From the NCBI GenBank assembly GCA_036346395.1, contig CM070615.1:11103534-11167533 (forward strand): a DNA stretch of 64,000 nt, read 5' to 3'. The stretch is from Hsuehochloa calcarea. Taxonomy: Eukaryota > Streptophyta > Magnoliopsida > Poales > Poaceae. This document shows positions 57,136-64,000 of this stretch, piece by piece. The notes beneath the pieces are model-generated. The model saw nothing but the letters and a program-made list of their open reading frames with translations. It made no database searches and had not been told where the DNA came from. A program made the position numbers and the translations under genes. Positions within the stretch are counted from its first letter, which is position 1, and the number at the start of each line of letters is the position of its first letter.

Positions 57136-57604
57136 AGCCGTAAACCCCTGCCGGCCGGTGATCGATCCATCCATCCATCCATCATTAATTAATCAACAGC
57201 CCAACTTAATTAGCCTAACAACTAAAGGCAAAGAAAGCGACATATATGAATGTCACATATATAGATACATATATACGACTCCATGACATGCATTATGAAA
57301 GAGAGTGCTCTGCAAAAATGGAAAGGTACAAGTGCATGTGTGTGTCAGCTTACATGCTACTATACAGTAGTACTATATCTACTATATATAGCTAGCAGGT
57401 TTACTTGACTTAGCTGCTGCAATTGTTGCTCTAGCTAGCTCTCTTTCATTCCCCCACAGAGAGTCGAGCTAGGTGCTTTTGAGATTTGAGACCAATGGAA
57501 ATTGATTTGGCGAGAGAGGTTGAAATCTTTTGTTTATATGTATGAGAATATACATGTATGCAATGCTGGATGCCATGGGGTGAAGATGCAGAGAACTTTT
57601 TTTT
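57136..57604. other. 3' flank of the FT-like gene
   Basis: Contains the likely 3' UTR, a short CCAT/ATCC run at 57167-57183 and AT-rich ATATAT stretches. No other gene is recognised. Confidence 0.5.
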
Positions 57605-57930
57605 TATTAATTAACATCTTTTAAATTTTATTTTAAAGTTAACCTCCGTGAATTTTATTTCCAATTCGACCTCTTTGGTCACGCCACCACCGTACCGTGA
57701 TAAAATAATATTATCACGCTATAAAATAAGTCCGCTAAAATAGCCCTTTTGTTATGTCCTTTGGCGGTGGTGTGATCAAAAACACTTTGTCGCCGCCAGG
57801 TGGTGGGCGTGACAAGAGTTTACCAGATCTGAGTTGACGTGATAAGATATTGTTTTGTCACACTACGGGTGGTGGCGTGATCAAAGGGACAGAATTGGAA
57901 GTAAAGTTCGCGGAGGCGAAGTTAATTAAC
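57605..57930. mobile_element. Foldback MITE-like element downstream of the FT-like gene
   Basis: The left arm (57634-57692) and right arm (57868-57929) are inverted copies of each other for about 60 bases: ACCTCCGTGAATTTTATTTC faces the complement of GAAGTAAAGTTCGCGGAGGC, and GGTCACGCCACCACC faces GGTGGTGGCGTGATC. A second inner pair (GGTGGTGTGATCA near 57767 and the 57677 copy) allows alternative folding. There is no coding capacity. A TTAATTAA context at both ends suggests an AT-rich target. Confidence 0.65.
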
Positions 57931-58754
57931 TGCTACAACAAACAACGAGGTCTAAAGTGAAACAAAAAGTGAAAAGGACTTCGATGCCTAACAAAAACTG
58001 CCACAACTGAAGTCTACTGCAAGCTAAGACAAACGCACCGACATTGAATTTAGTTGCTGAATTAAGTTTCTGTAAGTTTGCATTAATTTGCATCTGTTTT
58101 TAACCTCCAAATTTGTTCAACAAGTATGTATCTACATATCCTCCATCTCCATGCATCTACTAACTTGGACCAATAGGCCGAGCCCATTAACAGTACGTGC
58201 CAGCCAGCCCAGGTCAAATAGCTTGGAACAAACTAGCAGATTGGGCCTTGTGCGTATGCGATGTAGCTAGCCGGCCAGGCCTAACATCTCAATTCAGGAT
58301 CGAGATGAAGAAGAAACGTTTTGAGACAAAAATGAAACCTTCTGTCTGAGCACATTCTACTACTTCTCTCGATCTGTAGCACGTAGATTTTGCTGCCTCT
58401 CTCTCTCACTGTGGTACTTGCACTGCAGAAATTTTGCCAGACGACTCCTCGGTGCTATAAATAAATTTACTGCAGGCTCAATTAGAATACTTGCGGGCCT
58501 CGAATTAATGGCCTCTTCACACCTTCAAGATCTATGTAGCAAGTTAGACAATCTATCTCAATCAATACTTGATCTGTTTAGGTCTCCCGCCGATTCATCT
58601 AGGCGTGGTAAAGTTGCAGGCATTGCATCTAGCTAGGCGTAAGAAATTTGCAGGATTGAGAAAACCACTAAAGAGAATGACTATAGTGACTAGTGAGTGA
58701 CCTTCCGTTAAGTGCATTCGTTAGAGGAAAGAAAGATTTGCTTTAGGCTTTCAT
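57931..58754. other. Unassigned sequence
   Basis: No recognised protein, RNA or transposon end. A 72-codon open frame at 58418-58636 has no family similarity that I know and no promoter evidence. Confidence 0.4.
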
Positions 58755-58916
58755 GCACCTTGGTGCCTAGGCACCTAGTACCTGTTGATGTACTTCGAGA
58801 CTTGCTATAAATATATCAGGGGTATAAAACATTTTCATATCCAAAATCCAAAATTTACATCGATTATACATATGTATCGGATTGTTCATGATGTGGGTGC
58901 TGAGGCACCCAGGTGC
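58755..58916. mobile_element. Small MITE-like inverted repeat element
   Basis: About 162 bp with 21-base inverted ends: GCACCTTGGTGCCTAGGCACC on the left pairs with the complement of GGTGCTGAGGCACCCAGGTGC on the right with three mismatches. The interior is AT-rich and non-coding. I see no clear target duplication. Confidence 0.5.
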
Positions 58917-59040
58917 CTTATGTGTGTATCTTACCAATATAACTTGAATAATAATTATTGCTTTTCCAATCTTTGCACAATTAAGCTGCCCAAAACAATC
59001 ATTAATCATACTGATCGAGCGACAAATCATTGTCTTTGGA

Positions 59041-59605
59041 GAGGGTCTGGTGACTTGAATGCTTGATGTAACTCTGTAGCAGCTTGGGATATGGTTTGTA
59101 AGCCAAAAGAAAAGGGAAGACTAGGTGAAGAAACTCAAAACAAAGCATCGCTGCTGAAGAACTTGCATAAATTCTACAATAAAGTTGATCTGCCTTGGGT
59201 TAAAATGATGATCAAGTCCCTCATCTTGCTACTTCATGTGGTTCTTTTTGGTGGAGAGATATTATGTGCCTAATCAAAGACTTCCGAGGAATAGCAGCAA
59301 GAATTTTGAGCTCAGGAGAAACCCTTTTGTTTTGGAAAGATATCTGGAAAGCCACAAGTATCCTCGGCTCTTTTCCTATGCTAAGAATCAAGATGCTTCA
59401 GTACGCCAATTTTTGCAGGACATGGATCCCCAGCATCAGTTTTATCTTCCTCGCTAAATTCAAGCCTTTGAGGAATACAACTTGCTGCAGCAGGACATTG
59501 ATCTTTTACCAGTCTCGCATGGTACTAATAATGTTTGGACTTACATATGGGGCTCTAATTACACGCCAAAGAAATACTATAAGCATCAGTTTCAGTTCAT
59601 ACAGG
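59041..59605 (+). pseudogene. LINE (non-LTR) reverse-transcriptase C-terminal fragment
   Basis: The stretch encodes AWDMVCKPKEKGRLG, NKASLLKNLHKFYNKVDLPWV, LFWKDIWK, ASVRQFLQDMD and VWTYIWGSNYTPKKYYKH, the zinc-binding region after the RT domain in plant L1-type LINEs. It is spread over at least three frames with short indels, and lacks 5' sequence and a poly(A) tail. It is a dead fragment, cut on the right by an LTR at 59606. Confidence 0.8.
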
Positions 59606-59998
59606 TGTTAGAACACAGATGCACAGGATCGCTTCGGAACACAATGTAGTTTCTCTGCAGAAACGTAACTCTGTTCTTCTGAAGCTATTGTCAAAAACAG
59701 AATATATAGAGAAGAAGAAACTGCAGGTTTTTCAATTTGCTCCACATCTGGATGATGTGACTTTTCTAGTTTTCTCCTTTTTATAGATTTTCTCAATGAG
59801 TTGCAAACGGAGTTTCAACTTGGCTCTAATCCGATTTTGAATCTCAGTGCAGACAAAAACTCTGTAAAGCTACAGTGTCGAAACCGAAACAGACTGGAAG
59901 TTCAGAACCTACTGCTCTGACTTTCCACCAGAAACAGAAACTAACAAAGCAATCCTAAAATAGAGAAGCTAATACGAATAACAAGTTTAAAACTAACA
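59606..59998 (-). repeat. 3' LTR of a minus-strand copia element
   Basis: 393 bp from TGTTAGAACAC to AAACTAACA. The adjoining sequence on the right is a pyrimidine run in plus sense (a purine tract on the minus strand), so the element reads leftward and this is its 3' LTR. The 5' LTR is not present. Confidence 0.75.
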
Positions 59999-60000
59999 AA

Positions 60001-60013
60001 TCACCCCCTTAAA
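60001..60013 (-). other. Polypurine tract of the minus-strand copia element
   Basis: TTTAAGGGGGTGA on the minus strand, three bases from the LTR. Confidence 0.7.
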
Positions 60014-60165
60014 CTTACTATCCTGACTTCACATCTTTGATGCCAAATTATTGTCTCATCTCCAAGGATTTGATGCGACCGAGGGCCTTCGTTAGCAGAT
60101 CAGCCAATTGATCATCGGTATTGACATAATCCACTTCAACCGTCCCACTCTCAACACATTCCTAT
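60014..60165 (-). pseudogene. Copia RNase H C-terminal fragment
   Basis: The minus strand encodes VEVDYVNTDDQLADLLTKAL and GRIKSLEM, the end of the copia RNase H. It is truncated on its N-terminal side at about 60165 by unrelated sequence. Confidence 0.8.
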
Positions 60166-60390
60166 GGTGCATCGTGTGGCTCACTTACTATTTTATTTTC
60201 CACTGTGTTATTTTTATTCGACCTCAGGCCTTATTTTGTAATAAACTCTTATTCATATTAAATAAATGCGTGATATGATTGTGATGTCACTTTTGTTCGA
60301 CTGTGTACACTAGAAATTCTGGACTAGTGTATGAAACACAGAGAAGTCGGAATCCTTTGTTCCCGGGTTCAACAAAAGTGGTATCAGAGC
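60166..60390 (+). repeat. End of an unrelated LTR plus its primer binding site
   Basis: The sequence ends GGGTTCAACA at 60374 and is followed by TGGTATCAGAGC at 60379-60390, the layout of a 5' LTR end and PBS. The rest of the LTR and the body of the element are missing. A copia LTR begins 39 bases later. Confidence 0.65.
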
Positions 60391-60429
60391 CATATCGACT
60401 GTAGGTCGTGGTCTAGAATGGTTAAAACC

Positions 60430-62289
60430 TGTGGATATCGTGAGGATATGTGCACGATCTCAGGATGATGAGTCAATTGGCAATGGCGTTGTTGGTTTGT
60501 AAAATCTCGCGTTTTCGGGTTTGCTCCTAGGTTTGTCGGACCACAGTGATCGACCGGTGGTGTCGGCGGTCGGACCGCCCGTGGAGAAGTCCGGCCGGCC
60601 ATGGTGGCGGTCCGACCGCTAAAACCAAAGTGGGTTTTTGGTGAGCCAAAAATAGGTTGTGTAGGCAAGTGAGGGGAGTCTCCTGGATGTGGTCCCATCA
60701 TTTTTGGAGCTCCCAGTCAAAAGTTCTATTCGGTTGAAAATTTCGAAGGTTTGAATTTTGAGTTGAAAATTTGGCTAAGTCTTTTGGACCGGTCCGACCG
60801 CCGTTGTGGGAAGCGGTCCGGCCAAACATGAAATCGGTCGGACCGCCACGTAAAATGATCGGGCCGGCAATAACTGAAGGTTAGCCAAGTGTTGCATTGA
60901 GATGGTTTTGATTGTGTTATTATATGAACTTCAATGCTTTATTGTTGTATATTGCATTGCGGGCGGCGTGGGTCAAGTTGTGAAGAACTTGTTCGAAAGC
61001 GGTTTGTTTGTCTATTCTTTGTGCGGCGGTTTGCGAGTCAGCGATGTCAGCGGTGAGTGGATCGGGACTACGCTTGAGAGGCGAGGTCGAGCGATCGGGG
61101 ATCTGGGTGGTCGTGTGACACAAGCACGGTGTAGAATGGGCAAGATGGATCGAGCGGGTGGTTGATCTGTTTGGTTGGATCGGCGGTGCGGATATCGGTG
61201 CGAGTCTCGGGAGGTTCGATGGGATTCGGACAAGAGAGGCTTGGCGACGCGATGAGAACCGCCGATCAACCTACGTGGTGAAGCGGCGATTGCTTCAAGA
61301 GTTATTTGTGTGTGGGTCCCATGTGTAAGTGACCCCAAAAGGGAAACCCTAGCTCTCTAGTATAAATAGGAAGGGGGGAGAAGGAAAAGCTTTTGAAGCA
61401 TTCATTTTAGCCCCTTCTTCCTTTTCTAGGGTTTGGAGGAGAGGAGAGGAGAACTAGGGTTTGTAGTGTGCTCCTTGTTGAGCTCTTGCCCTCCTTGTTG
61501 GAGAGGCTTTGTAAGCATCTTGTGTAATCGAACAATCTTGTGATGCTCAATTGAAAGATCGTTTGCTCCCTTTTGTGTTCTTCTCCCTTTTGGATGATTT
61601 TGGTGCTTCCTTGATTCAAAGGTTCATGCTTGGTCTCTTGGCCTACTTTATCTTGCTTTGATGTGTGGGATTACTCCTAGAGTCATCTAGATCATCAAAC
61701 CCCCACAAGCAAGTCTTGAATCAAGATTTTCATATTTCTAGGGTTTGTGCACCTCTTTGGTAAAATCTCGAGAGATTGATTCTGCGAAGTGGATCTGACG
61801 GATCGTCGCTAGAAATAGGTCTCTAATATCATTAGGGAGGTGTGCTCGAAATTTGGTCAAGCTTTATTGGTTGAAACAAAAGTTGGATCAAATTTCGTTT
61901 TGGTTTTGGGTGGAGTTTTTGATCTTGGACTCTACCGGTCCGCCAGGACTTTCAGCGCGATCGACCGCCGTGTATTGACGGCCGGCTTCTTGGGTCGAAC
62001 CGCAAATCCACCGTCCGACCGCTAGTAAGTTGCCGGTCGGACATTGGTTGACCGTCGGTCCGACCGCCGTGGTAGCCGGTCGACCGCGATCCCGATGAGA
62101 ACAGTGAGTTCTTTTCTCGGTTGTGTCGTGTGGTTGAGGGTTTATCAAATCCAACACAAGGCTTCCGTTGTGTGCTTCTTGATCTTCTTAGCTTTCATAG
62201 CTAAAGGAGTAAAGTTCGTGTTGGTTTTGATTTAGGCGAGAAAGTTTTGAAAGCGCCTATTCACCCCCTAGTCGCCTTTCGGTCCTACA
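60430..62289 (+). repeat. 5' LTR of a Sirevirus-like copia element (copy 4)
   Basis: 1860 bp from TGTGGATATC to GGTCCTACA, same family as 351-2159. Palindrome clusters lie at about 60540-60860 and 61935-62090. The five bases before it are AAACC; the right flank is beyond the window. Confidence 0.9.
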
Positions 62290-62291
62290 AG

Positions 62292-62303
62292 TGGTATTAG
62301 AGC
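62292..62303 (+). other. Primer binding site, one mismatch
   Basis: TGGTATTAGAGC, differing from the initiator-Met complement at one base. Confidence 0.8.
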
Positions 62304-62343
62304 GGTTAGCTCTTCTCATAGATCTTAACCGGTCTTTGGAGCC

Positions 62344-64000
62344 ATGGCGACCGACAAGTACTCAACCAAGCCACACATTTTTGAAGGAGTTGACTTTGAA
62401 AAGCTGGAAGGCTCGTATGCAAGCATATATCGAGGCTCAAGGGCACGCTATTTGGCTAAAGGTGAAAAATCCTTATGTCGTGCCCGGTAGATGACGATCG
62501 ATCACTCGGATGTGGAGGCCAACAAGCAAGGCTCGGAATTATTTGATCCAAGGCCTTAGTCGATCGAGTTTGAGCGTGTTGCTCACTTGCGGTGCGCTCA
62601 CGAGATCTGGCGGACACTTTGTGACTATCACGAAGGGTCCACTGCGATCAAGGAAGTGAGACAGAACCGACTCAAAAGGTTTACTCTAAGATCGAGCAAA
62701 GGCACGGTGAGTCTTTGGATGGTGTGGGAAGATTCTCTAAGATTCTTCATGATCTCCGTATTTGTTGACTTGGTATTTCACGAGTGCGAGAATGCACGCC
62801 ACTTACGGGTGCTCTTGATGTGAAGGTGCGGGAATGAAGATCACTTCCATCAATGACAACATGTCATGAGTGAGCTTACCATGGATAAGCTTTACTCGAG
62901 GTTGAAGGCGCATGAGATTGACTTTATCTCGCGTCTCCCAAGATCGAGTCGATGGCATTAGTGGTCGACAAATCCAAGAGTTGTTCTTGAGTCTCTTGAT
63001 TGTAACTCATCGGTTTTCATTATCGCTTTACATTCCTTAAGTGATGAGCAACTAGAAAGCGCAGAGGATGACTTAGCCCTTCTTTCCACCAAATTCACAA
63101 GAGCGTATAACAAGGTGAGGAATAGGAGGAGAAGTGGACCCATCACATGCTTGAATGTGGTGAGCCAAACCACATTCGCTCCAGTGTCCCAAGCTAAAGG
63201 GCAAGGAGGAGAAGGAGACACGAAGACATCCCCAAGAGGGATGCGAAACCCAAGAAGACAAACTATCGAAAGTTTGTCGGTGGGTCCTGCCGCTCTTGAG
63301 AATGTAAATATGAGCGATGTGGACTCGAAGCGGAGGGCGGCGAGAGTGACTCGTGGCAAGAAGAAGGCGCATGACTTCAGGCATGTGTTTCATAGCCAAG
63401 AACGACCATGACAACGACTCCTCCAACAATGAGGATCCTTTTAGTGATCGATGAGGTATGCCCTTCTATTCTTGACATGAAAAGGCGTTGGTGCTTCTGA
63501 GCGGAAATTGCATAAGCAAGTAAAAATGATTAAGAAGGGACATTATGATTGATAATTTGAACCTAGAAGTTGTTAGGCTAAAATCTATTAATCGATGATT
63601 TTTGTGAATCCTGCACTAGCTTGCTTAATGACTTGACAAGCTTGAAATCTGCTCATTCCTCTGTCACTAATCAACTTAAAGATGCTCTCGATGAACTAGA
63701 ATCTCTCAAGTCTAGTTCTGCTTGCTTAGATGCCATTTCACTTGATGTGACTGCCATGGAAGCTATCCCTTTAACTTGGACAAATTGTGCTTTGCTTGAA
63801 TTAAAACTGGATAGTTCCTTAAAAGAATTGCAAAAATTTGATGCTAGTCACACATGCTCTCATTGTAAGAATAATAAGATTAAGATGCAAGAGATGAAAG
63901 AAATACTAGTTTACTCTAGAGTTGCATCTTGTGAAAATTGTCCCAAGCTTACAATTGAGATTGAAGCCTTAAACAAGACCCTTGAAGAAAAGGCTAAAAT
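62344..64000 (+). pseudogene. Copia gag (copy 4), running off the window
   Basis: Starts at the ATG at 62344 with MATDKYSTKPHIFEG and is collinear with 2216-3139 plus 7195-7960, without the solo LTR. At least eight one- or two-base indels relative to the sibling copies break the first kilobase (for example near 62395, 62490, 62700, 62830 and 63160). From about 63600 to the window end the frame is open and well conserved (ALDELESLKSS, HTCSHCKNNKIKMQEM). Confidence 0.88.

Noticed and set aside
58418..58636. 72-codon open frame
   Set aside because: No known family, no conserved context and no evident promoter; length is within chance expectation.

Overview
The window is nuclear DNA of a grass (Poaceae). 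Evidence: one intron-containing FLOWERING LOCUS T-like gene with the canonical four-exon structure (exons of 198, 62, 41 and 227 bp), surrounded by nested LTR retrotransposons and CACTA (En/Spm) transposons of the kind that fill cereal intergenic space. I cannot name the species. No rRNA, tRNA gene, CRISPR array or prokaryotic operon is visible.

Layout. 1-16,538: two related Sirevirus-like Ty1/copia elements, one inserted in the other, each interrupted by a solo LTR of a different family. Target-site duplications and the pol reading frame show that the region between their LTRs has been inverted. 16,707-17,768: 3' end of another copia element. 19,266-19,520: a Stowaway-type MITE. 19,654-25,157: a non-coding 5.5-kb CACTA element (TSD AAA) that carries two smaller CACTA elements of another family. 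25,294-45,039: a decayed CACTA element with TNP2, TNPA-like and C48-peptidase-like fragments. It is split by a 755-bp non-autonomous CACTA (28,729-33,952, TSD TGG), which itself holds a 4.5-kb solo LTR, and by a complete 9.8-kb Ty3/gypsy Tekay-type chromovirus (34,350-44,158, TSD TCGGT). 45,040-about 54,265: another CACTA element, containing a copia solo LTR (49,386-51,177, TSD AGTTC).

54,266-58,750 is the low-copy island: upstream region, TATA box (55,927) and the FT-like gene (56,046-57,135, + strand, 175 aa), followed by a foldback MITE. The protein keeps the ligand-pocket Tyr, the 14-3-3-contact Arg residues and the segment-B Trp of florigens, but has Ala and Ser at two positions (AtFT Q140, N152) where FT and TFL1 activities are distinguished. 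58,755-60,390 holds a small MITE, a LINE reverse-transcriptase fragment and the ends of two further LTR elements. 60,430-64,000 is the 5' LTR and broken gag of a third copy of the first copia family, running off the window.

Apart from the FT-like gene, essentially every coding-looking stretch is transposon-derived and broken. The most informative observations are the LTR-mediated inversion, two independent solo-LTR insertions about 28 bp apart in equivalent gag positions, the dense hairpin arrays of the CACTA termini, and the substituted residues of the FT-like protein. I found no convincing wholly new biological system.
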